Positions 20,802 to 30,480 of a stretch of 64,000 nucleotides of DNA are shown piece after piece. The first letter of the stretch is position 1. Each line of letters opens with the position of its first letter. Made by a program: the position numbers and the translations under genes. The notes under the pieces are model-generated. The model worked only from the letters and a program-made list of their open reading frames with translations. It was not told the origin of the DNA and did not search any database. The stretch covers positions 21,178,716 to 21,242,715 of the forward strand of contig OX336392.1 in the NCBI GenBank assembly GCA_946902985.2. Reading direction: 5' to 3'. The DNA comes from Meconema thalassinum (taxonomy: Eukaryota > Arthropoda > Insecta > Orthoptera > Tettigoniidae).

Positions 20802-23800
20802 TCAGCAAGATCCACACACTCGGTGAAAATGTGGGCCACGGTGAATACGGCTCCACAGGTACAAAGTGGGGGGGTCTTCCCTTCTCATTAGGTACGAGTG
20901 GGTGGATCTTGTATGACCTATCCTTAGCCTACACAAAATGACGGACTCTCTCCGGGCCCGGAAGGAGCTCCGCCACACGCGAGTAGTTCCCTTGATCGCT
21001 CTCAGTTTATTGGGCAGTGGGTCAGCTAGCCACTGACTCTCCCAAAAAGCCAGAACTTGTAGGCGTAACTGAGAGCGAATATCTCTAGCGGGTACCTCCA
21101 TTAGTCGAGGTGGTAGTGATACCGCCTCTTTTGCAGCTTGATCCGCTAACTCATTTCCCGCAATTCCCATGTGGCTTGGAAGCCACAGAAAGGTGATTCG
21201 AGTGTCAGCGTGGCACAGCCCGGCTAGTAGGTCGTGGATTCGCTGCACTAGGGGGTGTTGCGGGAAACATGTAGCAATTGACTGCAACGAACTCAAAGAG
21301 TCGGTACACACGAGAAAGTGGATTCGAGCATCCTGCAGTGCAAACTGCAGAGCTTCATAGATGGCAACGAGCTCCGCAGTAAACACACTACAGGCCTCAG
21401 GCAAAGAGATCTTGGTATTTGCACCATCAATAACGTAAGCACAACCCACCTTCTCGTCCACCTTCGAACCATCCGTGTATAGAATGCCAGCGTCCGGAAA
21501 CTGGTGAACTATGCTGTGGAACTGCCTCCGGTAAACGGAAGCATCAGTGTTCACCTTAGGACCTCGGTGCAGATCTAACCGAATTTCCGGACGCGGGACT
21601 TGCCACGGAGGCACCTCGCTAGATGTCCGGATCATACAGGGACCTACAGCCACTCCTATTTCAGTACACGAGCTATCAAGTCTAATACCAACCGGCCGAG
21701 TGGCACGAGGCCGGTTGGCGTACCCCTGGTGGTTTTGGGTACCGAAGAGAGCTTGATAGGTCGGGTGTTGCGGCATTTGACGCACATTGGCAGCATATGC
21801 TAAAAGCATATGTTGGCGTCTATAATTTAAAGGTGGAACACCCGATTCGGCGAGTAGGCTGGGTATCGGGCTGGTCCGGAAGGCACCGGTAGCCAGCCTA
21901 ACGCCACTATGGTGGATACTGTCCAGCATTTTCAAGGTTGCCGGCCTTGCTGAACCGTATGCCGCAGAACCATAGTCTAGCCGGGACAGGACGAGGGCTT
22001 GGTAGAACCGTAGCAGCACCGCACGGTCAGCTCCCCACGTAGTGCCACTAAGAAACCTGAGCATGTTCAGTTTCCTGAGACATGTCATTTTCAATTGCCG
22101 TATATGGTGCTGCCACGTTAACTTGCTGTCAAAATGGAGCCCCAGGAAGCGATAAGTGTCAACCAACGGCAACGCAGCATCCCTGAGATGTAGTTCAGGG
22201 TGTAAATGTAGCCTCCGTAGCCGACAAAAATGGACGACGGAGGTTTTCGCTGCTGAAAAACGAAAACCCCGGTCGTGAGCCCACCTGTCGACCCGGTTGA
22301 TGGCTAGCTGCAATTGCCGTTCCACGACTGCCATACTTCCAGAGCTGTAATGCAGAGCTAAATCGTCTACATACAGCGATGGAACTACCGCGGACCCGGC
22401 GGCGGCAACAATGCCATTAATGGCAATCGCGAACAAGGTGACACTCAGCACTGAACCCTGAGGAACTCCATTTTCTTGGGTATAGTACTGCGATAATGTC
22501 CTTCCGATCCTTACACGGAAGAGTCGGACGGACATGAAATTCGCAATGAAAGTCGGTAAGTTACCACGGAGTCCCCACTTGTGAAGGGTGGAAAGGATCC
22601 CGTAGCGCCATGTGGTGTCGTAGGCTTTCTCGAGGTCAAAGAAAACCGTGACTAGGTGCTGCTTCCGGAAAAAAGCCTCCTGTATGGCGCTCTCAAGTCG
22701 CACCAGATGGTCAGTGGTGGACCTATGAGAGCGAAATCCACATTGGTACTCAGACAGGAGACCTTGATCCTCCAAGAACCACACCAGTCGACGGTTCACC
22801 ATCCTTTCGAGCAGCTTACATAGGCCATTTGTCAAACAAATGGGCCTATAGCTGCTTACAAACTTGGGATCCTTTCCAGCCTTGGGAATCGGTATCACGA
22901 TCCCCTCTCGCCATTGAGATGGAAACTCCCCTTCAATCCATATACGATTGAAGAGGATCAACAGTCTTTTTATACTGGATTCGCACAGATGTTTTAACAT
23001 TTGATTATGTATGTTATCCGGTCCAGGAGCCGTATCCCTGCACAGTGCAAGCGCACTGCGCAGTTCCCATTCAGAGAATGGTACATTATAGGACTCCGAA
23101 GCAGCAGTGGCAAAGGACAAGGGGTGAGTCTCTGCCTCCCGCTTCAGAGTCAGAAATGTAGGATCGTAACTCCCGGAGGAGGATACATCGGAGAAGTGCG
23201 AGCCAATGCTGTTGGCAATGGCGAGATGGTCCGTGATGATGTCTCCATTGATGGACACTCCGGGTATCGATAGTGATGTCGGGTGTCCGGAGATCCGACG
23301 AAGCTTAGTCCACACTTGAGATGAAGGAGTATGCGTCGTCATGGACGACACATACTTTTCCCATGTCGTTTTCTTACTCTCCCGAATCAGATATCGGGCT
23401 CTAGCACGCATCCTTCTGAAGGTGATAAGGTTGGCCATAGTGTTTTGCCTCCGATAGCATTTGAAAGCACGTCGACGATCTTTAATGGCTGCTGCAATCT
23501 CGGCTGTCCACCAAGGGACAAGCTTCCGGCGTGAGTTGCCGGATGAGGAAGGTATTGTTTCCTCAGCAGCAGTCAAAATACCATTCGTTATGTGAATGGT
23601 ATGATCGTCGACACTCTCAAAGGTATCTTCGGCAAACACCGCACGTGCCGTGAAAGTTGGCCAATCAGCCCGACGGAGAAGCCATCGACTTGGTAACTCG
23701 ATGGCTCTCTGGTTCGGAAGAGTAACGATAATTGGAAAATGGTCACTATTACAAAGGTCATCGTGTACACCCCACTGTAGCAGGGGAACCAGCGCACGAC

Positions 23801-24359
23801 TGCACAGGGTAATATCGATACTTGAATAAGTACCGTGTGCAATAGAGAAGTGCGTAGGCTCCCCTGTGTTCAACAGACACAGGTCCAGCCGCCTGATCAG
23901 CCTCTCAAAATCTCTCCCTTTACCGCTAGTGGTAGCGGAGCCCCAGATGGTGTTGTGGGCGTTAACATCTCCCAGAAGGAGAAAAGGAGGGGGGAGCTGA
24001 GAGACTAGATCCACCAGCTGGTCGTAATCCGGCTGAGAATCAGGCGGGATATACACGTTACATACTGTTGCCATTACTGGCAACGAAGTACGAACTGCAA
24101 CTGCCTCTAGCTGAGTACGCAACGGCACCTCTTCACTAAAGAGGCTAGAGTGGACGAGAGTGCAGACGCCACCAGCGGCCACAGCTCCGTCCATCCGGTC
24201 TTTAGAGAAGAGTTTGAAGTGACGCATTGTTGTCTCATGTCCAGGACGAAACCTGGATTCCTGAAGACAGACAATGGTAGCCGAAAACGAAGATATTAAT
24301 TGTCGTAACTCAGCGAGATGAACAGAATAGCTATTACAGTTCCATTGTAATAGTGCCAT
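20802..24359 (-). CDS. I-clade LINE ORF2, copy 1, frameshifted C-terminus
   Basis: An ORF of 1185 residues against 1224 in copy 2. Domains in order: APE endonuclease (about 1-215; LQES, GDVNAHN, SDH), RT (about 440-740; FFDLEKAYD, GVPQGSVLS, YVDD), and RNase H (about 955-1085; YTDGSK, FTAEL, CTDSL, ELADQA). The protein nicks DNA, copies the element RNA and can degrade RNA in the hybrid. One extra G in a G run near 20866-20872 (seven here, six in copies 2 and 3) shifts the frame and replaces the last residues, removing the C-terminal Cys/His motif (CTC, then H and C). Otherwise it is open and differs little from copy 2. The start ATG is about 30 bp after the ORF1 stop. Confidence 0.9.
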   Translation of the reverse strand: MALLQWNCNSYSVHLAELRQLISSFSATIVCLQESRFRPGHETTMRHFKLFSKDRMDGAVAAGGVCTLVHSSLFSEEVPLRTQLEAVAVRTSLPVMATVCNVYIPPDSQPDYDQLVDLVSQLPPPFLLLGDVNAHNTIWGSATTSGKGRDFERLIRRLDLCLLNTGEPTHFSIAHGTYSSIDITLCSRALVPLLQWGVHDDLCNSDHFPIIVTLPNQRAIELPSRWLLRRADWPTFTARAVFAEDTFESVDDHTIHITNGILTAAEETIPSSSGNSRRKLVPWWTAEIAAAIKDRRRAFKCYRRQNTMANLITFRRMRARARYLIRESKKTTWEKYVSSMTTHTPSSQVWTKLRRISGHPTSLSIPGVSINGDIITDHLAIANSIGSHFSDVSSSGSYDPTFLTLKREAETHPLSFATAASESYNVPFSEWELRSALALCRDTAPGPDNIHNQMLKHLCESSIKRLLILFNRIWIEGEFPSQWREGIVIPIPKAGKDPKFVSSYRPICLTNGLCKLLERMVNRRLVWFLEDQGLLSEYQCGFRSHRSTTDHLVRLESAIQEAFFRKQHLVTVFFDLEKAYDTTWRYGILSTLHKWGLRGNLPTFIANFMSVRLFRVRIGRTLSQYYTQENGVPQGSVLSVTLFAIAINGIVAAAGSAVVPSLYVDDLALHYSSGSMAVVERQLQLAINRVDRWAHDRGFRFSAAKTSVVHFCRLRRLHLHPELHLRDAALPLVDTYRFLGLHFDSKLTWQHHIRQLKMTCLRKLNMLRFLSGTTWGADRAVLLRFYQALVLSRLDYGSAAYGSARPATLKMLDSIHHSGVRLATGAFRTSPIPSLLAESGVPPLNYRRQHMLLAYAANVRQMPQHPTYQALFGTQNHQGYANRPRATRPVGIRLDSSCTEIGVAVGPCMIRTSSEVPPWQVPRPEIRLDLHRGPKVNTDASVYRRQFHSIVHQFPDAGILYTDGSKVDEKVGCAYVIDGANTKISLPEACSVFTAELVAIYEALQFALQDARIHFLVCTDSLSSLQSIATCFPQHPLVQRIHDLLAGLCHADTRITFLWLPSHMGIAGNELADQAAKEAVSLPPRLMEVPARDIRSQLRLQVLAFWESQWLADPLPNKLRAIKGTTRVWRSSFRARRESVILCRLRIGHTRSTHSYLMRREDPPTLYLWSRIHRGPHFHRVCGSC

Positions 24360-24369
24360 GGTGTGGACT

Positions 24370-24394
24370 TAAGTAGAAGTGGGTCTTCTACTTA
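24370..24394. other. Hairpin at the ORF1-ORF2 junction, copy 1
   Basis: Perfect 10-bp inverted repeat (24370-24379 with 24385-24394) and a 5-base loop. The ORF1 stop codon (TAG on the minus strand, 24388-24390) lies in the first arm. Identical in copy 2. Confidence 0.85.
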
Positions 24395-26361
24395 TGCTTG
24401 ACCGTTTGCCACCCTTCCCCATCTCTAGTTGGAGATGATGGGGCAGGAGAGCACACCTCAATCTCCACATCTCCGTCCGAAGACGAAGAAAATGGAGCGG
24501 GCGCTCTCCTGGGTTGCGCGCGGTCGTCGTCGGACCTCACGAGTCTCGCTCTTGGGGAAGAGCGAGAGCGGTGTCGAGGGACTTTCTCCCGGTCCGAAGA
24601 CTGGGTGTCTGTCCCCGACACGCCCCGAAGAGATTTCTTCTTGGATCGGCGCCGACGTGTGTTTGGGGAAGTAGATGGTCCCTTCCCCACAGACGCCGGG
24701 TCCTTATAAAACAAGGTCGCTCCTGCTGGCACCGCTCCACTGGTAGTGGTGGGAGCGGGATGGCCAGCAGATACGTGAGCAGCCCTGCCTTTAGGAGAGG
24801 AAGAGAAACGGCGCTGAACCGTTCCCCTCTCCTCCGCCGATCTATTTTCTTTTCTATAGGGGAGTTCCTCCATACGGACGGGCTTGGCTTCAGCAGGCTT
24901 CGCTCCCTTGGTGGTAGTGGGAGCGGATTGGCCAGCAGAGACATTAGCCACCCCGTCAGCAGGAGGGCGAGAGAGACGGCGACGAACCGTCTCCCTCTTC
25001 TCCCCTATATTTTTCGTATTAGGTGGGCTGGAAGAAGGACCAGCCCTGGTCGGCAAAGTCTTCTTTCCCCCTTTAGCTGGGGAAGACTTGTTCGCCGACC
25101 GTTTCGGAGAAGAAGAGGACTTCTTCTCCGAATTCGCCGGTTTAGGTGTTAAAACCGGCGCCTTCTTAACCGTGGCCGAAGAAGGTTTTGGGACCTCCTT
25201 CGGGCTGACAGTGCTCGCTGGTACAGCGAGGGGAGATTTCAAACTCGTACTAAAAGAGGACATCGAGGGTACTGCACTGGAAACTTTAACGGCAGGGGTG
25301 ATTGAGGGCGTCGCTGCAGCTGCAAACGATACCCGAAATTCGGGGGCATTCATATCACGGTACCTCTTGCGAGCGTCGTGATATGAAAGCCTGTCAAGAG
25401 TCCTGATTTCCTGGATCTTGGCTTCCATAATGAATTCAGGGCACTGTTTTGACCGTGGCGAGTGACTTCCTTGGCAGTTGGGACATATCGGGGGAGGCGT
25501 ACACCTCTCGTCACCCTCATGTGTCCCCTTGCCACACTCTCTACATACGGCCTTCGCAGTACACCTGGCGGAAACATGCCCGAATCTCTGGCACTGGTAG
25601 CAGCGCATAGGTGGAGGGATGTACGGTCGCACATCGCAGTTGTACGATGTGACCTTCACCTGCTTAGGTACAACATCACCTTCAAAATGGAGAATAAAAG
25701 CGCCGGTATCGACGCTCCTTTCCCCAATCTTTCGGGTGATGCGCCTAATCTTTGTGACGCCTCTCTTCCCCAGATCCCGCAACAGTTCAGCATCGCTATT
25801 CAAAATGAGGTCACGATGGAAAATAACTCCACGGACCTCATTCAGCGTTTCGTGCTTTGTGATTTCGCCGAATTGCGTGCATTCCAGCAACGCTTCGGTT
25901 TGCTGCCGGCTAACGGTATGCAGCAAGAGCTGCCCGTTCCGGAGCTTGGAAATCCCGTTAAGATCACCAAATTTCCCCTCGATTTCCTCAGCGAAAATGA
26001 TCGATTTTACGAGCTTGAAATCATCCCCGTCAGTCCTGGTAGCTACCAGGTAGCGAGGTGATCTGTCTGTCGCAAATCGTTGGTTAAAGGCTTCATCCCA
26101 AGGCGTATACACCTTGGGATTAGCTCGACACTCCAGAGACGGCTTTTTAAGGGTGCCACCCTGTACAGGTGTCCGTGATCGCTTTGATGGCATCCCGGAC
26201 GAAATCCTCCCCGAATACTGCCCACTCCGAACGGGGGCTATCACTGTGGGCGCCACCCAGCCAAGGCAATACCTACCTGGCATAGCAGATATTGCCCGGG
26301 GTCCCAGTGCCTCGAACAGGCACTTCCCCCTCGGCGAGATTAATTTTGCCATTATGAACAC
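24388..26361 (-). CDS. I-clade LINE ORF1 (gag-like), copy 1
   Basis: An RNA-binding gag-like protein of the LINE particle. An RRM-like region (about 100-235, beginning PRYLVATRTDG) is followed by three zinc knuckles: CYQCQRFGHVSARC, CRECGKGTHEGDERC and CPNCQGSHSPRSKQC. A long Ser/Pro/Arg/Lys-rich, probably disordered tail rich in RRRLS and SSSP repeats comes after. The first residues (MFIMAKLIS) come from flanking DNA: the LINE is truncated just at its own start codon, and the neighbouring sequence supplies an in-frame ATG. A native internal start (MPGRYC) is also possible. Relative to copy 2, about four residues are missing near GEI-KHETLNE. Confidence 0.87.
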   Translation of the reverse strand: MFIMAKLISPRGKCLFEALGPRAISAMPGRYCLGWVAPTVIAPVRSGQYSGRISSGMPSKRSRTPVQGGTLKKPSLECRANPKVYTPWDEAFNQRFATDRSPRYLVATRTDGDDFKLVKSIIFAEEIEGKFGDLNGISKLRNGQLLLHTVSRQQTEALLECTQFGEITKHETLNEVRGVIFHRDLILNSDAELLRDLGKRGVTKIRRITRKIGERSVDTGAFILHFEGDVVPKQVKVTSYNCDVRPYIPPPMRCYQCQRFGHVSARCTAKAVCRECGKGTHEGDERCTPPPICPNCQGSHSPRSKQCPEFIMEAKIQEIRTLDRLSYHDARKRYRDMNAPEFRVSFAAAATPSITPAVKVSSAVPSMSSFSTSLKSPLAVPASTVSPKEVPKPSSATVKKAPVLTPKPANSEKKSSSSPKRSANKSSPAKGGKKTLPTRAGPSSSPPNTKNIGEKRETVRRRLSRPPADGVANVSAGQSAPTTTKGAKPAEAKPVRMEELPYRKENRSAEERGTVQRRFSSSPKGRAAHVSAGHPAPTTTSGAVPAGATLFYKDPASVGKGPSTSPNTRRRRSKKKSLRGVSGTDTQSSDREKVPRHRSRSSPRARLVRSDDDRAQPRRAPAPFSSSSDGDVEIEVCSPAPSSPTRDGEGWQTVKHK

Positions 26362-26444
26362 GGCCTACTGAATTCAAATGGGTTCTTTGACATGCCAGCA
26401 TCGTATGACATGCGTGTCGTATTTTTGCCGCCTTTCAAAAATCA

Positions 26445-26520
26445 CTTACCACGGCCAGGAGTGAACCTGCAATCTTGGGGTTGGTAGTCCGACACGCTAT
26501 CCACTCACCCACCGTGGCAA
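26445..26520 (-). mobile_element. tRNA-like SINE head, minus
   Basis: On the minus strand: GCCACGGTGGGTGAGTGG start, a GGTTCACTCC B-box-like element, and complementary ends GCCACGG and CCGTGG. It resembles a tRNA head but is attached to repeat DNA, so I do not call a tRNA gene. Confidence 0.45.
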
Positions 26521-26893
26521 GTAAGGACTGCAGACATTGGATTTCAATTAGTTCCAAATTATGCTACCAAACGCCACCGTCAACGTTCAACTAGCTCTGA
26601 ACGTTGTTACTAGATGCCACCACAGTTGGCTCCTGGCGACGAACGTTGGAACTTAAGAGCGTTAGTCAAATAATGAATAATAATTTAGCTTCACACAAGT
26701 GTTATTAGTGGAAGGTTCTTTTTCATGGCATAAATCTATGACATCGGACCGCCGGCTTTACTTCCCCTCTGAAGGAAGGCATGCTGAGGGATTTTTAACG
26801 CTCTTAAAAAATCCGACGACTTCGGCCGGGTTTGAACCCACAACCTTGGGTATAAGAAGCTCAGCATGCTACCGACTACGCCACCGAAGACGC
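26521..26893 (-). mobile_element. SINE A, minus, 3' truncated
   Basis: The head is at the high end (ccaccgaag and GGGTTTGAACCC on the plus strand), and the body includes CTTCCCCTCTGAAGGAAGG. It lacks the 3' hairpin and AACC tail. Confidence 0.82.
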
Positions 26894-26927
26894 TGAAAAG
26901 GCATTGAAAACTGGTGTAAAAAAGACA

Positions 26928-27231
26928 CGGATAGTCAAACTGAAAGACTGGACTTTATATAATTTTAAATGCTAGCAGCCGAGTACCAAGAAGGCAGTGC
27001 GAGAACATAGTTTCAAGATTCTATTTTGTTTCTTCACTGCCTACTTGATTGTTCTTGCACTGCCTTCTTGAAACTCTGTTCTCGCACTGCCTTCTTAGTA
27101 CTCGGCTGCTACATCGTACTATGACGTCACACACTTCAGTGCATTCTCGGCACATTTCGTCCCGTCACCGTAACGTAACGCCAGACCTCAGAGTAACGAC
27201 GAAGTCGACAAGATCATTTAAAATGATAATA
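26928..27231. repeat. Dispersed inverted-repeat element X, copy 1
   Basis: Shares both ends with 35411-35781: AGACT-GGACTTTATAT at one end and GAAGTCGACAAGATCATTT at the other. The ends carry the inverted ATTTTAAATG/CATTTAAAAT core. It contains a 140-bp hairpin at 26972-27111 whose arms of about 45 bp start AGCAGCCGAGTACCAAGAAG. No coding sequence. Confidence 0.7.
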
Positions 27232-27319
27232 CATTGAAATACCATAAATTTTCACTGTTTTAAACAGAGGTGATTTACACATGCGCACATAAACTCCTAA
27301 TGTGTGTAATAAATAACTT

Positions 27320-27500
27320 TGGGTTCGATTCCCACCTTACCAACCCTGGAAGTGGTTTTCCGTGGTTTCTCCACTTCTACTCCAGGAAAATGCTGGGATG
27401 GTTCCTAACTTAAGGCCACGGCCACCTCCTTCCCAATAATATCCCCCAAATTACACACGGCTAGTACTGCTGTGAAACATGCCATCCGATTAAACCCCAT
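27320..27500 (+). mobile_element. SINE with conserved central block
   Basis: GGTTCGATTCCCACCT (B-box-like), then AGTGGTTTTCCGTGGTTTC, CTCCAGGAAAATGCTGGGAT and AACTTAAGGCCACGGCC. The 3' end is not clear. Confidence 0.65.
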
Positions 27501-27584
27501 AATTTGTTAGAGGTGTGTGCCAACTCTTCCAGGCACTAGGATCATTATTTCCTGCCTAATCTAATTGAGCACACTTGAGTTCTA

Positions 27585-27695
27585 AAATCATGGGTCTTAT
27601 ACAACAGCAATGTTATTTTATTCTTCGATTATTGCAAATTATCGAAGGAAGGTGCTAAGGACCATGGGGCACAGCCTTTATGAAATACTACTTTG
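27585..27695 (+). repeat. Dispersed repeat Y, copy 1
   Basis: Similar to 37945-38063: both contain CAATGTTATTTTATTCTTCG, ATTATCGAAGGAAGGTGCTA and CACAGCCTTTATG. Function unknown. Confidence 0.7.
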
Positions 27696-27894
27696 TTCTT
27701 CTTGAAGAACAAACCTCTCATGTTTACCAACAGCAGTGACTGTTGAGCCAAGATGCTTGCAAGTCACACCTTTGCTAAGTCAACACCATCGATTTTAATG
27801 GTTATTCAACTGTGCAGAAGGACATTCAATCATAAAAATCATCAGTCATGTAGAAACTCATATCAAATCATACCTGATGCCTTAGAAATGGGAG

Positions 27895-28100
27895 TACTAA
27901 TGGGGTCTCTAACTGAACATAAAGAAGACCAAGTTTATGATCATCAGAAAGCCCTTTCAAACTGGAGAATGTAGGAATTGAAAATGTTCAGCGTTATAAA
28001 TACCTTGGAGTGTTTCTGAACCAAAATTGGACAGACAACCAAGAGATCAAGATTTCGATTGAGCATGCGAGATGCACATTTGATAAAAATGAGCTTATGT
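27895..28100 (+). pseudogene. Short LINE RT C-terminal remnant
   Basis: The plus frame reads VGIENVQRYKYLGVFLNQNW, then EIKISIEHARCTFDK. This matches the YLG block and the following helix of APE-type LINE reverse transcriptases. Upstream frames are degraded. Confidence 0.6.
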
Positions 28101-28365
28101 TTTGAATCCAGCACAAATAAATCTACAATTCTACATGAAACACCTGAGTTTCTTCAACATTTGTGTTGTCCAACTGAAAATTGTCATTCAAATTGCAACA
28201 CTGAAAAATGGCTTTAGAGCTTTTTACTACATACATTCATGAGACAATGTGTGCATGTGTGGAAATCACCTCTGTTTATAATAGACTAGTAGGCCTACTT
28301 ACAGTGAAAATTGTATTTTACACTAGTTTTCAATGTCTTCCATATTATGGTAAGTCCTATTTGAT

Positions 28366-28450
28366 TTCTTGTTGTTCTTTAAGGGCATTGCGACATCATG
28401 GTCATCTAGCGCCGTGTACTTGGGTGTGTATGTGTGTGTGAAATTTGTCT
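28366..28450 (-). mobile_element. SINE/LINE 3'-end module, minus
   Basis: The complement reads as a GGCGCTAGATGACCATGATG, then TGCCCTTAAAGAACAACAAG, end. It is a degraded version of the shared 3' hairpin. Confidence 0.5.
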
Positions 28451-28515
28451 GTGTTATTGTGATGGCTGTACTTTGCCTGTTTGCCATCTCTTGATGAATG
28501 CAGTACATTTGCATT

Positions 28516-28820
28516 TGTCTGTTGGCACAGGCTAGAGTAAAAGGTGGCCTTTCACCAATGTCTCAGTCCAACTCATGGCTGTGATTATATGGAAGCTACT
28601 GAGGTATGGGTGGTGCTCAGTCAGTGTCTGTGGATGCTGTGAAAGGTTCTACTCATAAGGTTAGTACAGCTGTACTGACTCAGTGAGGAAAGCAATGGCA
28701 AACTACCTCACTCCTCATCTTGCCTAGTACGCCTCATTATAGTTTTGCGGGTTTCTACCACATAACCTATGGTGGTGCTTTTTGAGGATCCAACCAACCT
28801 TCAGGCTGACTACCTAACAA
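28516..28820 (+). mobile_element. Retroelement 3' region (GGATCCAACC-type)
   Basis: The first 75 bp (TTGGCACAGGCTAGAGTAAA on) match the complement of 50258-50335. It ends with GAGGATCCAACCAACCTTCA and GGCTGACTACC. I associate this 3' end with a common insect retroelement from memory; unverified. Confidence 0.5.
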
Positions 28821-28824
28821 ATTA

Positions 28825-29083
28825 GTGTGTATTTGTAATTCTGATCAGGATTTGGATGGAGGTTGCCGTGCCCTTAAGTTAGGAACCATTCCGGCATTTG
28901 CCTGGAGTAGAAGTGGGAAGCCACGGAAAACCGCTTTCAGGATGGCTGAGGTAGGAATCAAACTCGCCTCTTCTCAGTTTAACGTCACGAGTGTACCCCT
29001 TTCCAGACCTCAGCCCATAATTAAATTGCTTGGCAGAGCCGGGAATCAAACCCGGGCCTCTGCGGTGACAGCATATGATTTCT
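28825..29083 (-). mobile_element. SINE with conserved central block, minus
   Basis: The head is at the high end (B box complement near 29045-29062, GGCAGAGCCGGGAATCAAAC on the plus strand). The central block is CGGCATTTGCCTGGAGTAG and the 3' part has CCGTGCCCTTAAGTTAGGAA. Confidence 0.75.
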
Positions 29084-29196
29084 GACGCGATTAAATAATG
29101 CACTCTACTAGGCTTTTTACCGAATTCATTCACACACTAAGTTAAACATGATTAGTGTTGTTAATTGACGATTTTGCCGCTAGATCTAGCAACTTA

Positions 29197-30018
29197 CAAG
29201 GGAAGTCTCTGAACCGGGGAATCACGGATCCTGCTGGAACTTTTCAGATACGTTGCGTTAGCCGAACTTGGCAGAACCGTGAAGAAAAAACTTTCGGAAA
29301 TTAACTTCCCCTTGTACTAGATGAAAAAATAAGATTTACAGATTTAAATTGGCGCGCCAGCGGCGTGAGCTTCATTGGCTGCGTCAGAGGTTGCTTCCCA
29401 ACCATACTATGGTTTATGGCCTACGGCGTACAATCACCGAATGAGAGGCAACAGACGGTGAGTGACCCATGCATTGCGTGATGAATGGTATTTAGAAAAG
29501 TTATATGTTGACAGGAGGAAAAGTATGGAAAATGTATGGAAAGGTCTCTCAGCATTCAAGAACAGGACCTATTGGACAGTTTGGATGGTTTGTTGATGGT
29601 TTTGTGCCTATCTGGTTTTCTGGCGTTCGTCTCTTGTAACAAATGTGTTTATTTGTTGTGCTTATTGATATTTACAGGTATCATAACTGGTTGTATAGGA
29701 AACAGTACCATGAACGTGGACACACATATATTGTAAAGAAGCAGCATTAATGTCCCATGTCTCAGCGCAGCTTGTGAGCGCGAGTACGGGAGGGCAGTCG
29801 TTTCGAACGTGATCATTTGAGCCACGAATCAAGCGTGAGGCACACTCCCTCTTGAACGGCGCGCACAGTTCAAAATTGTTGTATTTACTGCCGTCTACGG
29901 TGGATAGGAGTTAATTTCCGAAAGATTTTTCTTCACGGTTCTGCCTAGTTGGGCTCACGCAACGTATCTGCTAAGTTCCAGCAGGATCCGCGATTCCCCG
30001 GTTCAGAGACTTCCCTTG
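29197..30018. mobile_element. 822-bp DNA element with about 110-bp inverted repeats, TTA target
   Basis: The ends CAAGGGAAGTCTCTGAACCG and its complement (30018 inward) stay similar for about 110 bp. TTA lies on both sides (29194-29196 and 30019-30021). A 3-bp TWA duplication is what PIF/Harbinger elements make, but there is no transposase. The central 600 bp have no supported ORF. Confidence 0.75.
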
Positions 30019-30472
30019 TTAGATAACATTTTGTCCGCCCTTTAAAACTCCAATAAATAACTCCGCTGAAAATGTAGAATTTAGCCATATTGACGAGGCG
30101 ATTTTCCGGAAACCTACTGTAAGTTGAAAACTCGGGCTGGATGTACGCGGGAAATCAGGTCTGTGTACAAATAGCAATGCTTATAAAGTACTAGCAGTAG
30201 TGCCCAGCTTCGCCCGGTGGATTTATTTGTTTTATGGATGATAATGAATACTACTACAGAACTGGAGCGCTCAAGGATAAGGATCGGAAAGCACCAACGC
30301 TTATTGCAGCTGATAATCTCAGTATCGTGGCCTACGTTATACTTGCCATACAATAGTCTAGACCAGGCTGTTCCAAATCCATGAGTTTGAGTACACGCGA
30401 GTACTCAGCAGTGATGCTCGGAGCACAGTTGGAGAGGGACGGGGGTGATAGCCAATTCGTCACTGGGCGAAG
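30019..30472. other. No gene; possible element 5' end near 30190
   Basis: ACTAGCAGTAGTGCCCAGC, then TTCGCCCGG at about 30190-30220 looks like the ACTAG..GCCC..GCTTCGC start common to many dispersed arthropod repeats. A similar start is at 51572. The rest is unassigned. Confidence 0.35.
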
Positions 30473-30480
30473 GTCATAAC

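Larger units (their letters stand above)
20403..26335 (-). mobile_element. I-clade LINE, copy 1, 5' truncated
   Basis: Nearly identical to copy 2 from its AACT-type tail at 20403 up to 26335, where similarity stops abruptly at the ORF1 start. The 380-bp leader of copy 2 is missing. No clear target duplication is visible. ORF2 has a frameshift near its 3' end, so this copy is damaged. Confidence 0.9.

Noticed and set aside
21169..23842. Short ORFs on the plus strand and in other frames inside LINE ORF2 (and the equivalents in copies 2 and 3)
   Set aside because: They overlap a strongly supported ORF with catalytic motifs and show no domain of their own.
24398..26061. Long plus-strand ORFs opposite LINE ORF1 (also 46942-48606)
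   Set aside because: They are antisense shadows of a GC-rich, Ser/Arg-rich ORF1 and vary between copies.
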